From Chrysophaeum taylorii (Eukaryota > Sar > Pelagophyceae > Pelagomonadales > Pelagomonadaceae), in assembly GCA_029834535.1 (NCBI GenBank), contig JAQMWT010000498.1:1-64000 (forward strand): DNA of 64,000 bases, given 5' to 3'. Every line of letters starts with the position of its first letter. Within the stretch, counting starts at the first letter, position 1. The notes under the pieces were generated by a model that saw nothing but the letters and a program-made list of their open reading frames with translations, was not told where the DNA came from and made no database searches. A program made the translations under genes and the position numbers. Below, one piece after another: positions 49,611 to 62,330 of the stretch.

Positions 49611-50938
49611 TCGGCGCGTTGTCGCTCGCTCGGCGTGGACAAGTCCTCGGAGCGAAACGATGGCGGAGGCAGCCACCAGCATGAGGATGACGTAGAATGT
49701 TTCCGTGGCGTGGGTCTTGAACTGCGGTGTGTGTGGTTTTTCGAGAAACAAAAGAGTTTCGAACTTACGAAGTCTGACGCGATCACCAAGGCGGCTTTCG
49801 CGCGAGTTTTCAGCGGTAAATCGGCCGAGTAGAAAAGTGTGCCGTGGTTGGCTCGGAGCATTTCGAGGTGTCCTCTACGTACGTTGGGAGATGAGTCGAA
49901 GACGAAAGTGAGGACAACAACGACATACTGGTTGAGGTATTGATCGAGGCGATCGGCGTGGTGGACGTAGGCCGAGCTCGGGGCGAGAGGACCGTCGCGG
50001 TCGACGTAGGAGAGGCGAAGGGAGAGGGTGGTGTCGAGTTGCGCGGGCGGTCCCGGCGCAACGCGCGTGAAGATGGCCGTGCCTGCGGGGACCGTCCGCA
50101 CGCAAAAGGCGGGGACGGCCGGCGCTACGTTCTCGATCGACGTTTCCTGCAAGGGCACGACGATGCCAAAGGTGCCGTCCTCTCGCGCGTTGGGGTCGGT
50201 GGTATTTCCAAAGGCGAGGGCGACCGTGGCCTCTACGAGAGCGGCGCGGCCACCTATCACGTTCCGGACGACGGGTTCGAGCTTGCGTTCGAGGAAGTCG
50301 ACCGTCGCCGCGAGATGGTCTCTCGCGGCGCGGCGCGAGACCATGGTGCCGTCGGCCCAGGGTCCCGAGGCCATCTCGTTGAGCCAGTCACGCCACGTGG
50401 ACTTGGCGATGGCGGCACGCACCATCGCATCGTCGGCGATGAGGTCCTCGTTCGCGAGCGATATCAGCCCGGCGACTCTCGCGCTCGCCGTCTCTTTTGA
50501 ACCCATCGCGCCCTCGATGACCGTGAACCAGCTCTCCTCGATATCCCGGGCGGCCTCCGAGGCCGTCCTGGATCCGAGCAGCGGCATGTCCGTTAAAACG
50601 CGCTGTCGCGTCCGGGGGCAACTCGGTCGGATCTCGCGGGCGGCCCAAGCCGCGGGGGAGGGCTTAGTTCCCAGCGCCGCCGCGTAGGCGAGCCTCGCAT
50701 CTTCGGCCCGCCGATTCGCCTCGCACTGCCGTGTGACCTCGACGCTCCGCTCCATGACGCGTCGCTCGAGTGCGAGAACTTCGGGCCGCGGAGCGAGCAC
50801 CTCCGGCGCGTACGCCCACGCGGCGACGATCCCGACGACGACCACGACGCCGCGTCCGCGTCGCCGGATGCTATCGTACCGCCGCCTCTCCTCTTCAGTC
50901 TCCCACGTCCGTAGCGGGGGGGCCGGTTTGAGGCGCAT
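49572..50938 (-). CDS. Two-transmembrane protein of unknown function, 2 exons
   Basis: Exons 50938-49769 and 49721-49572 with a 47-nt GT-AG intron (GTAAGT donor, CGCAG acceptor) give 439 residues. The intron is supported because exon 2 supplies a clean second membrane segment (FYVILMLVAASAIVSLRGL) and then an Asp11 tail, while reading through yields unstructured Ser/Thr-rich sequence. The first membrane segment is at about 31-46 (VVVVVGIVAAWAYAP). The 350 residues between are probably on the lumenal or outer side and include a beta-rich stretch (about 255-345). No family was recognised. The unbroken Asp tail is coded by GAC repeats. Confidence 0.72.
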
Positions 50939-51893
50939 GTTTTAACGCCGCTAGGCTTTCTTGTGTTTTCCGTCGTTTTCAAACAGAAGGGGGGGGGGCA
51001 TCGGTGCTTTTCCGACGGGGTTCTTGAAAGTCGACTGCTTAATTAGAGCCGGGGCGCGGGCGTTGAGGGGTTATGTGGAGTCGTGATATTTTTACGCCGG
51101 TGTTGAAGCAGTTGAACAAGCGAATAAGTCGAGCTTCATCAATTAAACCCCCGGTTGACTAGCGCAGTTTTTCGCGATTTTCGTTTTGTTGGCCTCTGAC
51201 CCCGAGTTTGTTTGAGAGGGGCCCCTCCGCGGAGCTATAAGTGACTCCGGGCGAGCCCGCATGCCCTCTATATACACACTACGACTGAAGTTGGCGACCG
51301 CATGACGAATTTAACGCCGGTGCTCAAGCGGGTCGTCCTAAGCGGTTCGGAGCTACAAAAAATCGTATAAGCAAAGGTCCCGCATCCTCCCGTGCACCCC
51401 CTGACTTCTGACAACGCGTGCCGAACATCGAGGCGCGCGCGCCCCAAGCGGCTACAATGTATGGCGAGCTTGGGCATCGGGCAAAGTCGTCACTAACACT
51501 GGCTGCGCGATACGATACATGGCGTGCGCGCGCACAGAGTGCACTAATCCAGACCCACGCCGAGCTACTACTCGATTCCCACTTCTCTGGGGTGGCGAGT
51601 AAATCCCCGCATGCAGCAGAAAACTGGACCTAAACAAGCTCCGCTCGCTCGAAGCAGCCGAGGTAGGTAGTATTTCAAAAAGCAACGAAATGAAAGCAGT
51701 CGCATTTTTTCAAGCAAGCAAGCTCATCGATCGCTCAAGGACGTATTATGATTATTACATAAGAAGACTACCGCGAGCATCCGTGACAGGGGTGGGTAGC
51801 TAGCATCATGCCGCATGGTAGTGTCGTCTCGTCTCGTGTCGTCTCGTGTCGCCTCGAAGTCGTAATTAGAAGAAGAAGAAGGTGGTGGTGAAA
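50939..51893. other. Gene-poor stretch between the two-TM gene and VPS13
   Basis: No frame with a recognisable domain. Two loosely similar sequences (ACGCCGGTGTTGAAGCAG and ACGCCGGTGCTCAAGCGG) lie at about 51092 and 51316. TCTCGTGTCG repeats lie near 51830-51850, and TATATA at about 51270. It likely holds the promoter of the two-TM gene and the 3' UTR of VPS13. Confidence 0.45.
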
Positions 51894-54800
51894 TCAAAGC
51901 GTCGGGATGAAGAAGGAGTCGGAATCGGGGATTTGGGTGAGGCGGAGGGTCGGGCGGACGTGATGGACGAGCTTTGCGTTGGTAGCCGTCTGAGAGACGC
52001 CCTGGAGGACGTTGCCCGCGCCGTCGAGGATGCCGACGACGGGTTTGACGGCGACGCCGGCGACGCCCTGGGCAAAGCCCTTGACGGCGCCGAGGGCGCC
52101 ACCCTTGTGCGCGCCCTCGATGGGTTTGAGGAAGACGCCCGAGACGCCCTCGGCGATGCCGCGGACGACCGAGGTGCCGCCGGCGACGACGCCCGCCGTG
52201 ACGCCGCCGCTCTCGGCGGCGAATTGTCTGCGGCGAGCTTCGCGCTGGGCGATGTACTCTTTGTCGCCGGAGAGCATCGAAACGTTGGCGCTGACGGCGT
52301 TGCCGATGCCCGCGACGGACTTGGTGACGCCGCCGACGACGTTTCCGACGAGGCCGGTGGTGCCCTTGAAGACGCCGGTCGCGAAGGCCTCGGGGGACTG
52401 GACGATGCCCATAGCGGGCGCGTAGAAGAACTGTTTCACGCCGCCGCCGATCGAGTCGACGAGGTTGACCGGCGAGCCGATCGACGCCAAGGATCCGACG
52501 ATGCGGTGGAGCTGGGAGAGGATTTGGAGGACGTAGTGCCTCAGGATGCGGGGCACGAGGGTGGCCGGCGCTTCGACGGCTTGCTCGACGATAAAGGAGT
52601 TGAGGCGGACGGAGGCGTTGGAGATGGAGACGAGGGTCTGGACGTAGGAGAGGAGCGAGAGGCGGACCTCGTGCTCCTCGGCGGGCGTGGGCTCGAAGGA
52701 GATGGTCGCCTCCATGGGATGGAGCTGGAGCTGCTCGATGTAGCCTCGCGGCCGGAGGGCGCGGGCGCGCGCGGCTCGGACGTCGTTCTTCTTCTTCTTC
52801 TTCTCGAGGTCGTCGTCGTCGTCGGATAAACGGAGTTTCGAGGCCGCCCACGCGGCGGGTCGGGTCTCGGCGAGGGCCTCGTCCGAATTGAGGGCTTCGA
52901 GGGGAATGGAGGTGAGGGCGGAAGCGAGGGCCGTCAGGCTGGAAAAGTCGGCGCGGAGGTCGAGGGGTAAAACGCGGGCGGACAAGTAGCGGAGACTCGT
53001 GGATCCGTCCGAATGTCGCGCGGCAACGGCGCTGACCCAGACGAGGTCGTCGTGGTCTGCGTCGGGGGCCACGAAGGTCGGCCAGAGGGCGTTGGGGACG
53101 TGGTTGTCGAGCTGGAAGGCCCGGACCTTGAGCTCGAACTCGTCGGTCGAAGAACTAGAAGCGATCGACACCTCGGCTTCCGAAAGGCGCGCGTACAAAA
53201 GCTCGCGGCGGATCTCGTCGGCGTCGAGGGCTACGACGCTCAGCCCGAGACCCTTTACTCGAAAAACGACAGCCTTAGCAGCAATAGGTTTCGTGGGTTC
53301 GATTGCTGGTCCGACGACGACGGGCCCGACGGCGACGACCCGCGTGCCGTCGACGACGCGCACCGAGGCCGTCAACGCGTCGTCGATTTGCGTTTCTGAC
53401 CGGACCATGTCGACGGTGGCGCTAATACCTTCGCCGCCCGCGACCGAAATATCCAGGTTGTTGCGGGTTTGCAGGGGGTTTGCCCAGCCAAAAAGTCGCC
53501 TTTCGCCGGGCGCGACTCTCGCGAGGGTACGCGTTCCCTGCGAGAGGACGACGTCAACCTCGGCGTCGTCGTTCCGCGCCGCGAAGAGCGCCGTCTCCGG
53601 CTTCTCGAGACACACGTACACCACGACGCTCTCGTGGGGGGGGGCGGCGAGGTCGGAGTTCAGCTCGACCTCCACCCGGAAAACGACGCGATCGTCCGCG
53701 GACGCGAGGAGCGCGTAGCCGCCCACGGTCTCGATCGGGACGGCACCGACCGTCCAGACATCTCCTCCCATAATCCCAAACTCGAGCTCGCGAGAAAGCC
53801 TGCGGTCGGGCCAGTGCCAGGGTACCGCCCTCCCGGCCTCGAGGCGCGTCGCGTCGACGCTCCCCTTCTGGCGCGCGAAGAGAGGGACCTCGTCGACGTT
53901 CCAGACGGCGAAGCGCGGCGCGATCTCGACGAGGGTTCCAAAGTTGGCAAATTTTCCGCGCAAAGGCGAGGGTCGGACCTCGAGCTCGAGGAGCTCGCCA
54001 CTTCGGGAGTCTTCTATCGCGACGGGAAACGACGAGGCCCCGACGGCGAGGCGCGACGACCACGCGCCCCGCCGCGAACATAGAGCAAACTTGCCGTCGG
54101 CCGAGCACAGCAACCGCGTGCCTTCAAGCCACTCGGCGCCGGGCCAGGACGCGAGCCAGTCGTCGCCCGCGGCCGCGTCGTTCAGGCTCGACGCGGCGTC
54201 GTTCGAAAGTGCCGCCGGCTCCTCCTCCTCTCCGTCGCCAAACCGGAGAAAGACGAGGTACATCGCCTGATCGTCGTTGGGGCCGAGGTGGACCTCGCTT
54301 CCCCCCGGGGGGACTTCGGCGCGCCACACGACGTACGGCCGGACGTCGTCCGCCTGCCGCAGCGAGAGCGGCCCTCGCTTGCGGCACACGTTGACCGCGT
54401 CGACCTCGGGGGCGCGCGCGAAAGCCCCGCCGTCCAGGAGCCATTCCGGCTGGCGCTCGACGCGCGCGTCGATCGCCACGAACACCTCCAGGACGACATT
54501 ATCATTATTACTGTTGCGGATCGTTATGTACTTGAGCTGGCGGCGTTCTTTAGCCGCCTGGGACTCGAGGCCCGCGCGGCGCATGCGCTGCTGGTGCTGC
54601 TGCGTCAGCTTACTAAAAATGGCCGGCTGATTTCCGGGTCCGCCGCGCTCGGCGTCGTGCGTCAGGAGCCGGAACGCCGACGCCAGCACCGAGGGAACCG
54701 AGGCAAAGACGTACGGCACGCTCGAGCCCTCGGCGTACGCGGGATCCCCTCGGACCGCGGGTCCGGCCACGACGTGCTGCCGCTGCGACGCGACCCACAC

Positions 54801-57800
54801 GTCGACCCCGAGGAGCGCCGCCGTCGGCACCCGTTGCCGCGTCTCCTTCTCTTCCGGGATCAGCCCAGGGCGGCGCGAGGTCGTCTTCTCGAGGACGGGC
54901 CGCGCCGCCTCCCCCCCCCCAAACAGAGACTCCGAGAGCTGGTCGTACATCTGGGGCGGCGAGAGGGCCGCGCCGAGGCCGCGGCCGGTCTTGTCGACGA
55001 TCCACAGCGGGCACGAAATCGTAAGCTCGAGGCCGAGACCCCGGTGCCTCCGCTCGACCCGAAGCTCCAACTTGAAAGTCTCGTCCGTTCCGGGACGCCG
55101 CAGCGTCACGTCGAAGAGCCCCGGCGTCGTCGAGTCGTGCGCCGCTCCGCGGTGGGCGCGCTTGGCCGCGTTCTTCCGCGTGAGTTTCGTCTCGCACTTG
55201 CCGCGGAAGGCCGCCACGCGGCACGCGACCCAGACCCCGCTCTTGGCCACGTCGAGGTCGCAGCAGCTCGCGTTCTCGCCCGGCCCCACGCGAAGCCGCG
55301 CCTCGGCGTCGGCCGTCGCGAGCGTCACGACCACGCCGCACGGCACCTTGGACCGCACCGTCACCGGCGGCGACACCATGATTTTCATCTCGTAGTCCTC
55401 GACAGCAGAAGACGAGGGGAGCGGAACCCGCGCGGTTCCGAAAATGACGTGCTGCGCGGCGGGAACCCCGCGACCCGCCGTCGTGACGAGCCGCTTCTTC
55501 GCGTCGCGACGACCCTCCTTCGTCGTCGTCGGTTTTCCGCCTCCGAACGCCGCATTCATGAGATCGGTGCCCGACTGCGCGCGCGGGATCGCCTCGTCGT
55601 CCTCCTTGTCGTCCCACACCAAGAGCGGCGCGTCCGTCTCGGACCAGTTCCAATTCGAATCGTGGCGCCGGAGGCGCAGGCCGACGCCGCGGCGCGCGAG
55701 TTCGAGCGGGAGGGGCACCGTAGCCTTGGCGCCGACGACGAGGCACTTTTGCTGCTGGACGTCGAGCGCGGCGATCTCCCAGGCAACGGACGTGCGGTTC
55801 GAGACCGTGACCCGCGACCTCAACCTGGCCAGGACGCGACCCGTGTCGTCGTCGAACCCCACGTGCCAGGCGACGCCGTGGGAGAGGGTTCGCGAGGGTC
55901 CGAGGCCGCGCCTCACCGAGCGGTGCGGCGAGCAGCTGACGAGGCGCGAGAGGAGAAAGTCCGGTTTGACGCCGACCCGGTTCGCGACGTCCATCGCTGG
56001 CGGCGCGTCGAGGAGGCCCGCCGAATGCTTCGAGGGTATGGCGACGCGCGCCCCCGGACCGAGGTCGAACCAAGGGCCGTCGTCGTCGTCGTCGTCCGAG
56101 ACGCGGCACCGGAGGTCCAGCTCGGTCTCGTTCGCGACGAGCAACGGCGGCGCGTCCCGAACCGCCTCGAGTTTCGTCGCGTCGCGCGTCGCAATCTCGC
56201 TCTTGAGGCGTCCGACCAGCCTCACGAGGTCCGTCACGAATGTCGCCGAACACACCACCTCCACCACCTCGTTTGTCGAGACAAAAATCCTGCGGTCGGT
56301 CGCGCCCGTCCGAGGATCCGCGGCCACGTCGACTTCGACGTTCACCCCAAACTCGCGGACCAGAGGTTCGTAGACCAAGCACTCGCGATTGAACGAGGAC
56401 GCCGAAAAGGAGCACGACGCGACGGCCGCCATCTGGGGCGTCCAGCCTTCCCTCGCGACCGACCGAGAGGCGGGCCCCATCTCCAGAACGCCCATCGACA
56501 CCGCGAGCACCGGGACCGACGCGCCGAGGCTATCGTCGACCAAAGTCACCCGCGCCCCCGACGCCTTGCCGACGACCTCGACTTTCGCCACCTTGGTCGC
56601 TTCCTGCTTCGGGACCGTCGTCCTTGGCCTCGGCGGCTCTTTGTTCTTTTGCAGATTATCCTCCTCCTCCTCCTCCTCCTCGAGTTTGACCGAGGGCGAG
56701 AGGGCGGCGACCATCGCGACGACCGCGAGGATGTCGCGATACGAGACGCGAACGACCACCTGGGTGAACTTGGTCACTTGGAGCACGGTGGTGAGGGCGT
56801 CGCCGTCTTTGTCTAGGCGACGCACCAAGGCGAACGCCGCCGACGTCGGATCGAGCAACGGCAGCGGACTGCGCCCTCCTCCGTGCACGCCGTCCTCGGC
56901 GAGCAGCACGCTCAAGTCGTTGACGGACGCCTCGACGCCGACGTGCGACTCGCCGCCGCCCGCGGGTCCCGAGTCGAGCGTCGCCTCTGCGCCCAACCGA
57001 AGGATGAGCGCCTCCGAGTCGCGCTTCGACGCGTCGCGCACCAATATGAGCTCGGCCTCGGGGAGCTGGGCGTTCAGCCTCAGGGATCTCGCCGGCTCCT
57101 TCTCGATTTCCGGCGGCGGCGGCGGCATGGTTGTTGTTCTCGCGCGCGCGGGCTGTTCGTCGTCCTCTCCGCTGCCGCCGCCACCGCCGCCGCGCGAAAA
57201 GACGGTGCCGAGGGCTCGGACGAGCGCCATGACGGCACCGAGCGACGCGTAGACGGGCTCGGGCAGCACGTACAACGACACGGGACGCACGAGCGCGACG
57301 ACGTCGCGGTGCTTGCCGTCGTCTTTAAAATCGATGCTCGCCAGCATCTCGTCGGCGTCGCGGCACTTTGGGACGACGACGTGCTCGAAGACATCCCGCG
57401 AGAGCTCGGGCGGACGCGCGTCGTCGACGGCGAGCGCGGCGACGCGCACGGCGGTTTGGTTGTTGCCCTCAGACGTCGAGACCCACAACACGGCCGTGCC
57501 GCGGAGCGAGGCGCTCGCGACGGGGGTCTGGCCCGCTTCGTCCAGGAGGACGGCCGAGATCTCGCCGATGGTCGCGACGACGCAGACGTTCGGAAGGGGG
57601 GGTGGCTGCTGTCTCGTTGTCGTCGTCGGGTGGTGCGTCGTCGTCGTCGTTTTCGATTTCGGGGCCTTCTTTTTCGAGAAGGCGGCGAGGCCCCGGAAGA
57701 GGTGGGTGACGAGCGGCTCGAGCGGCAGCAGGGTTCCGGCGCCACATTTCGCGCGAAGCGTCGAGAAGGAGAGCGTGATTTTCGTGCTCGCCGCGCCGCC

Positions 57801-60662
57801 GTCGGTCGAGGGCCCCGTCACAAGCGACACGGCCAACAGCGCGTCGTCGTTGTTGGTTATCGAGGCGGCCTCCCCCGCGACCTCGGGGAGCTGGGCCCGC
57901 GCGGCCTTGGCGCTCTTGGCCGTCTCCCGGGAGTCGGCCGCGCCGAAGGACTCGATGATAGAAAAGTTCGCGCCGACGTCGTCGAGCGAGATGGACCGGA
58001 GCGCGACGTCGAGCGCGACGCCGCCGGCCCCGCGCGCGTCGAGGCCCACTTTAAGCATCTCGACTTTGGCGACGTACGCGAGGCCGGTCAGCGACATTAC
58101 TTTGAGCTCGACGAGCGGGAGCTCGGCGGCCAGACCCAGGGTCGTCGCCTTGTGCTTTTGCTGGGGGACGACGACCTCCTGTTCATCTTCTTCGATTTGG
58201 ACCACCGCGGGTGGTGGTGGTTCGAGGCGAGGAAGATCTCCCTCCTCAGAGGGGAGGCCGTCGGCGATCAACGCGGCGAGCTCGAGGAGCTCCTCGACGG
58301 TCGCGGGCGAGAGGACCAAAGAGAGCGGGGAGAGGGTGAGCTTGAGGTCGACGGGCGGCGCTCGGGGCTTGGCGAGGTTGACGCCGAGGGAGACCGCAAA
58401 GGGCGCGATCACGTTGCCGGCGAGCGTCATGTTTTGGTCGAGACGGGCGATTCGCACGTCTCGGACGTCCAGGGCCCAGCGCTGGCGGCGCGGCTCCTCG
58501 GCGTCGATGCCGCCCTCGAGGACGATGGCGCCGGTGTCGACGCAGAACGCGCCGGCCGGCTCGGTCCAGCTGCGCGGCAGGACGACGGTGGGGGCCCCGA
58601 GCTCGGCGTCGACCTCGAGCTTAAAGACGAGCGCGCGATCGTCGACCGGGCCGCCGTCCTCGACGAGGGTGTCGAGGGCCGAGGCGGCCGCCGCGCGCGC
58701 GTACTTGCCGGCGGCGGCGCGGGCTTTGTCGGCGTTGTGGGCGAGGGCCGCCCGGTCCTCGGGCGCTGGGGCGAAGACGGCGGCGAGTCTGGCGAACGCC
58801 GGAGCGTCGTACACGACGCGGAACGGCCGAGCGCGAGTGACTACCACGAGCTTTGTCGCGGCTGCTGCTATCGGGAGCGGTCGTCGCGAGACGACGAGCT
58901 GGATAGGGGCGTCGCCGGCGTCGACGGCGCGGGCAGCGTCGGGGTCGGCGGCGAGAGCCGTGACCGCGAGCGCCGAGACCTCGGCGTCCGAAGAAGAAGA
59001 AGAAGAAGAAGACGAGTGGCCGAGCAGGAGGTCGTCGCGAACGCCTGCGGCGGCCGCGCGGCCCGTCGCGTCTTTTAGGTAGATGTCCCCGAGACCCGCG
59101 ACGATGTCGAGCTCGTCGCCGTCGGCCGTCTGGCGCGCGAAGGCCGAGAGGTCGACCCCGAATTGGGCGACGGGGACGTCCTCGGCCTCGGCGTAGAAGG
59201 AGACGCGGCACCCGGTCCGGACCGAGGCGCGAACGAGCTCGAAGCCGGGAGGGGGCCGGGCTCGCGCCTCCTCCTCCTCGGCGCGGCGCGCGATCTTCTC
59301 CAAGTCCTCCAACGTCGCCTCGTCCTTGTCTTCTGCCACCGGCGCCTCCTTTTTGCGGCCCATCCAGCGCCCCCAGAGCCCGGGCGACGCGTCCCCTTCC
59401 GACGACTTGTTGTTGCGGCGCTTGACGAGGAGCGTCTGGCGCCAGACCGCGAGCGCCGCCTCGGGGACCCCAAACTCGATCTCGCGCATCTCCTTCCTCA
59501 CTTCTTCGTCGTCGTCGTCGTCGTCGTCGAGGGACCTCTCGTAGAGCACGACGTAACGCGCGCGGCGGCGGAGGTTGCGGAGGGAGTCGACGCTAAACGC
59601 GGTCGCTCGGTCGTGCGCGGTCGCGAGCGCCGGACACGCGAATTCCGCGGCGTAGCGCCACCAGAGCCTCGCGTTGCCGCCGCCGCCCCGGGAGACGGGT
59701 CTCGCCGCGGCGCCGAGGCGTGCCGCCGGATGCCTGGAGGCAAGCGCGTGCTGGCGGGAGAGGGTCGCGACGCGCTTGGCGAGCGCGGTAGCCGCCCGGA
59801 GCGTCGATCGGCGCACGACAACCTTCGCGGCTGCCGAGGCCGTGTCGAGGTCGAGACGGTACCGCGGCGCGCCCGCCTTGTCCGAGTCGTTCCGGGTGAC
59901 CCGTAACGAGGCGTCGAGGGGCCGGAGGACGTAGGCCGCGTCGAGGTCTGAAGAATCGCCGACGAGCGCCTCGAGGCGCGCGAGCGCGTCCTCGCGGCCC
60001 CGAAGCGTTTCGCCGCGCTGCCAGTATACCGCGAGCTTCTCGAGGCGCGCGAGGTTACGCAGGACCGTCTGAGACTCGCGCTCGACGAAGGCGGCCTCCC
60101 AGCGCTCGTTGGCGGCCCGTGCCTCGAGCAAGCCGAGCGTCAAGCCGACCGCGTCCGTCCCGTCCTCGAACCGGACGTGCACCCCGCGCACCGACACCTC
60201 CAAATTGTCGACGATCTTGGCTGCGTACCGCGCGGCCGTTCCCTTGTGCGGCGGCGGTGCTGCCTTATTATTATTATTCTGGGGGGCCTCGAGCTGGCGT
60301 GCGAAGGCGGTGTCGGCCCGAGCGAGCCGCGCCGCGAGCGCCGCCCCGAGCCGCGCCGCGAGCTCCTCGGGCGCGGGCGTGCGCTCGGCCGCGACGAGCG
60401 CCTGCACGCCTTGGATCGACACCACCACCGGCCTCGACCCCAGCTTGCTCCAGGGGATCGACAGCCGCAGCTTCTCGACGCGTCCCCCAACGATCGCAAT
60501 CGGAAGCCCCAACTTGGCGACGGCGGCCGTGTTCACCTCGAGGTCCTTGAGCTCGATCTCGCCGCTCCAGAGACCCAACTTGAGCTGGTCGGCCGAGAAC
60601 CCGACGATGAAGTCCCCGATCGCATTCTGCAGCACGTTGAACAGGATCTGCTTCAGAGACAT
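51894..60662 (-). CDS. VPS13: VPS13-family bridge-like lipid transfer protein
   Basis: 2,922 residues in one exon, starting [19 protein letters not shown], the chorein start. VPS13 proteins form long hydrophobic grooves that carry bulk lipids between membranes at contact sites. Seen: chorein/N-terminal cap (1-115, ending SIQGVQALV), long beta-groove part, adaptor-binding (VAB/SHR-BD) repeats at about 1620-2130 ([47 protein letters not shown]), APT1-like part near 2490 ([15 protein letters not shown]), and the C-terminal helical bundle (about 2735-2900, [20 protein letters not shown] and many GxVxG turns). The chain ends soon after [10 protein letters not shown]; the PH domain that closes most VPS13 proteins is not seen. 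Short insertions, such as Asn4, are low complexity. Divergent from DNAJC3. Confidence 0.93.
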   Translation of the reverse strand: MSLKQILFNVLQNAIGDFIVGFSADQLKLGLWSGEIELKDLEVNTAAVAKLGLPIAIVGGRVEKLRLSIPWSKLGSRPVVVSIQGVQALVAAERTPAPEELAARLGAALAARLARADTAFARQLEAPQNNNNKAAPPPHKGTAARYAAKIVDNLEVSVRGVHVRFEDGTDAVGLTLGLLEARAANERWEAAFVERESQTVLRNLARLEKLAVYWQRGETLRGREDALARLEALVGDSSDLDAAYVLRPLDASLRVTRNDSDKAGAPRYRLDLDTASAAAKVVVRRSTLRAATALAKRVATLSRQHALASRHPAARLGAAARPVSRGGGGNARLWWRYAAEFACPALATAHDRATAFSVDSLRNLRRRARYVVLYERSLDDDDDDDEEVRKEMREIEFGVPEAALAVWRQTLLVKRRNNKSSEGDASPGLWGRWMGRKKEAPVAEDKDEATLEDLEKIARRAEEEEARARPPPGFELVRASVRTGCRVSFYAEAEDVPVAQFGVDLSAFARQTADGDELDIVAGLGDIYLKDATGRAAAAGVRDDLLLGHSSSSSSSSSDAEVSALAVTALAADPDAARAVDAGDAPIQLVVSRRPLPIAAAATKLVVVTRARPFRVVYDAPAFARLAAVFAPAPEDRAALAHNADKARAAAGKYARAAAASALDTLVEDGGPVDDRALVFKLEVDAELGAPTVVLPRSWTEPAGAFCVDTGAIVLEGGIDAEEPRRQRWALDVRDVRIARLDQNMTLAGNVIAPFAVSLGVNLAKPRAPPVDLKLTLSPLSLVLSPATVEELLELAALIADGLPSEEGDLPRLEPPPPAVVQIEEDEQEVVVPQQKHKATTLGLAAELPLVELKVMSLTGLAYVAKVEMLKVGLDARGAGGVALDVALRSISLDDVGANFSIIESFGAADSRETAKSAKAARAQLPEVAGEAASITNNDDALLAVSLVTGPSTDGGAASTKITLSFSTLRAKCGAGTLLPLEPLVTHLFRGLAAFSKKKAPKSKTTTTTHHPTTTTRQQPPPLPNVCVVATIGEISAVLLDEAGQTPVASASLRGTAVLWVSTSEGNNQTAVRVAALAVDDARPPELSRDVFEHVVVPKCRDADEMLASIDFKDDGKHRDVVALVRPVSLYVLPEPVYASLGAVMALVRALGTVFSRGGGGGGSGEDDEQPARARTTTMPPPPPEIEKEPARSLRLNAQLPEAELILVRDASKRDSEALILRLGAEATLDSGPAGGGESHVGVEASVNDLSVLLAEDGVHGGGRSPLPLLDPTSAAFALVRRLDKDGDALTTVLQVTKFTQVVVRVSYRDILAVVAMVAALSPSVKLEEEEEEEDNLQKNKEPPRPRTTVPKQEATKVAKVEVVGKASGARVTLVDDSLGASVPVLAVSMGVLEMGPASRSVAREGWTPQMAAVASCSFSASSFNRECLVYEPLVREFGVNVEVDVAADPRTGATDRRIFVSTNEVVEVVCSATFVTDLVRLVGRLKSEIATRDATKLEAVRDAPPLLVANETELDLRCRVSDDDDDDGPWFDLGPGARVAIPSKHSAGLLDAPPAMDVANRVGVKPDFLLSRLVSCSPHRSVRRGLGPSRTLSHGVAWHVGFDDDTGRVLARLRSRVTVSNRTSVAWEIAALDVQQQKCLVVGAKATVPLPLELARRGVGLRLRRHDSNWNWSETDAPLLVWDDKEDDEAIPRAQSGTDLMNAAFGGGKPTTTKEGRRDAKKRLVTTAGRGVPAAQHVIFGTARVPLPSSSAVEDYEMKIMVSPPVTVRSKVPCGVVVTLATADAEARLRVGPGENASCCDLDVAKSGVWVACRVAAFRGKCETKLTRKNAAKRAHRGAAHDSTTPGLFDVTLRRPGTDETFKLELRVERRHRGLGLELTISCPLWIVDKTGRGLGAALSPPQMYDQLSESLFGGGEAARPVLEKTTSRRPGLIPEEKETRQRVPTAALLGVDVWVASQRQHVVAGPAVRGDPAYAEGSSVPYVFASVPSVLASAFRLLTHDAERGGPGNQPAIFSKLTQQHQQRMRRAGLESQAAKERRQLKYITIRNSNNDNVVLEVFVAIDARVERQPEWLLDGGAFARAPEVDAVNVCRKRGPLSLRQADDVRPYVVWRAEVPPGGSEVHLGPNDDQAMYLVFLRFGDGEEEEPAALSNDAASSLNDAAAGDDWLASWPGAEWLEGTRLLCSADGKFALCSRRGAWSSRLAVGASSFPVAIEDSRSGELLELEVRPSPLRGKFANFGTLVEIAPRFAVWNVDEVPLFARQKGSVDATRLEAGRAVPWHWPDRRLSRELEFGIMGGDVWTVGAVPIETVGGYALLASADDRVVFRVEVELNSDLAAPPHESVVVYVCLEKPETALFAARNDDAEVDVVLSQGTRTLARVAPGERRLFGWANPLQTRNNLDISVAGGEGISATVDMVRSETQIDDALTASVRVVDGTRVVAVGPVVVGPAIEPTKPIAAKAVVFRVKGLGLSVVALDADEIRRELLYARLSEAEVSIASSSSTDEFELKVRAFQLDNHVPNALWPTFVAPDADHDDLVWVSAVAARHSDGSTSLRYLSARVLPLDLRADFSSLTALASALTSIPLEALNSDEALAETRPAAWAASKLRLSDDDDDLEKKKKKNDVRAARARALRPRGYIEQLQLHPMEATISFEPTPAEEHEVRLSLLSYVQTLVSISNASVRLNSFIVEQAVEAPATLVPRILRHYVLQILSQLHRIVGSLASIGSPVNLVDSIGGGVKQFFYAPAMGIVQSPEAFATGVFKGTTGLVGNVVGGVTKSVAGIGNAVSANVSMLSGDKEYIAQREARRRQFAAESGGVTAGVVAGGTSVVRGIAEGVSGVFLKPIEGAHKGGALGAVKGFAQGVAGVAVKPVVGILDGAGNVLQGVSQTATNAKLVHHVRPTLRLTQIPDSDSFFIPTL

Positions 60663-60782
60663 CTTCTTGGACGACCCCCCATCTTCTTCTTCTTCCAAAT
60701 GATGAACCCTCTCGATCGAACCCGAACCCGAACCCGAACCCTCCTTCCATTCCAACACGTGTTCGTCGTTGCGAGCAGGTCG
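60663..60782. promoter_or_regulatory. Divergent promoter, VPS13 / DNAJC3
   Basis: 120 bp between start codons. It contains four CGAACC-type hexamers in a row at about 60717-60742 and a (TTC)n run near 60685. No TATA box. Confidence 0.55.
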
Positions 60783-62330
60783 ATGGGCCGACGACGCGAG
60801 CAGCACATCGCCCCGCGCGGGACCGTGGTCCTGCGGGTGTGGGTCGCCCAGCAGCTCGCGCTGCTAAGTCCGGTGTTTGCCGTCGCCGCGGCGCAGCGGA
60901 GCCACCAGCCCCTTGGCGAGTCGTCGGCTGGGAAGCTGAGGTCCTTGGCCGACGAGGCGCTGATCAAGGGCAAGGCCGACGAGGCCCTCGAGTTGCTGGG
61001 GCGCGTGATTTCGCTCGAGCCCCTGAACGAACGCAACTTCTACAAGCGGAGTCGGGTGCACTCGCGGCTTTCGAAAATGTCGGCGGCGCTCGCCGACCTG
61101 GACGAGGCGCTGAGGCTCGCGCCAGAGTACGAGGTCGCGCTCGTCTCGCGAGCCCGGCTCCTCGCATCGGTCGCGCGGTGCCGCGAGGCCCTCGAAGACT
61201 GGCGCCTGGCACGACAGCTCGCCTCCAAGGAGAAGGCCGCGGGGGAGGCGAAGGAGGGCGAGCGGCGCGCGCGAGACTGCGTCCGCGCCGAGGACCGCGC
61301 CGCCGCCGCGGCCGCGCGCCGCGACTTCCGCGCCCAGCTCACGGCCCTCGACGAAGTTTTGGAGCTCGCGAGCACGCCCCCGAGCGCGCTCTACCTCCAA
61401 AAAGCGCGCGCCCACTACCATCTCGGCGACCTCTACGAGTCGATCGCCGACGCCGGCCGCGCGCTCAAGGTCGAGCCCGACGAGCTCGAAGCCCTCGAGC
61501 TCCGCGGCGCCGCGTACTACCGCCTCGCCGATCACGGGATGGCGAAGAACCATTGGCAGGAAGCCCTGAAACGCGACCCCGAGCACCGCGGCTGCAAGCA
61601 GGGCTACAAGCTCGTGCGCGCGCTCTCGAAGAAGGACGCCGCCGGCGACGAACATTGGGCCGCGCGGCGACATCGCGACGCCATCGACAGCTGGCGCGCC
61701 GCGATCGCCGTCGACCCCGAGCACGCGAGGTTTTCGCACATCGCTAACCTCAAGATCGCGCGCGCCGCCCTCGACCTCAAAGACTACGCCGCGGCCGCCG
61801 ACGCCGCCGCCGACGCGATAGCGACCGACGACGCCGACGTCGACGCCCACCTCGTCCACGCCGACGCCCTCATGGGCGCCGAGGATTTCGAGGGGGCCGT
61901 CCGCGCGGCCATGCGCGCCCGCGATATCCGCGATGATGACCTCACGAAAAAAACGCTCGCCAAGGCCGAGGCTGCCCTCAAGCAGTCCAAGACGGTCAAC
62001 TACTATAAGGTCCTCGGCGTCAAGCGCGACGCGACTGTCAAGGAAATCAAAAAGGCCTACCGAGACGCGGCCCTCAAGTACCACCCCGATAAACTTCCCG
62101 CCGACGCCCCCGAGCACGAGCAGGAGGCCGCCGTAGTGAAATTCCAGCAAATCGCCCAAGCCTACGAGATCCTCAGCGACGACGAAACCCGCGCCAAGTA
62201 CGACCGAGGCGACGACCTCTCCGGCAACCCCCAGGCTCAACAACACCATCCTTTCCCCCGCGGTTTTCCCCACGGCTTCTCTCAGACTGGCGCCGGTGGC
62301 ACGCGTTTTCACTTCACCTTCCGTGGCTAG
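60783..62330 (+). CDS. DNAJC3: ER-lumenal TPR/J-domain co-chaperone (p58IPK type)
   Basis: 515 residues (human 504), no intron. A hydrophobic signal sequence (about 14-36, [20 protein letters not shown]) sends it to the ER. TPR repeats fill about 45-390 ([56 protein letters not shown]). The J domain follows at about 405-470 ([18 protein letters not shown]), with the essential HPD in LKYHPDKL. The Gly/Phe-containing tail ends FHFTFRG. It binds unfolded proteins through the TPRs and passes them to BiP through the J domain; it is usually induced by ER stress. No KDEL is present, as in other DNAJC3 proteins. Fits with the TRAP genes in a secretory-pathway theme. Confidence 0.94.
   Translation: MGRRREQHIAPRGTVVLRVWVAQQLALLSPVFAVAAAQRSHQPLGESSAGKLRSLADEALIKGKADEALELLGRVISLEPLNERNFYKRSRVHSRLSKMSAALADLDEALRLAPEYEVALVSRARLLASVARCREALEDWRLARQLASKEKAAGEAKEGERRARDCVRAEDRAAAAAARRDFRAQLTALDEVLELASTPPSALYLQKARAHYHLGDLYESIADAGRALKVEPDELEALELRGAAYYRLADHGMAKNHWQEALKRDPEHRGCKQGYKLVRALSKKDAAGDEHWAARRHRDAIDSWRAAIAVDPEHARFSHIANLKIARAALDLKDYAAAADAAADAIATDDADVDAHLVHADALMGAEDFEGAVRAAMRARDIRDDDLTKKTLAKAEAALKQSKTVNYYKVLGVKRDATVKEIKKAYRDAALKYHPDKLPADAPEHEQEAAVVKFQQIAQAYEILSDDETRAKYDRGDDLSGNPQAQQHHPFPRGFPHGFSQTGAGGTRFHFTFRG

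Noticed and set aside
54288-56816. Plus-strand frames of up to 842 codons opposite VPS13
   Set aside because: Same antisense effect; no ATG context or domain, and they are contained in the VPS13 coding sequence.
60717-60742. Telomere repeat
   Set aside because: The hexamer is CGAACC, only four copies, inside a promoter; it is not TTAGGG or TTTAGGG.
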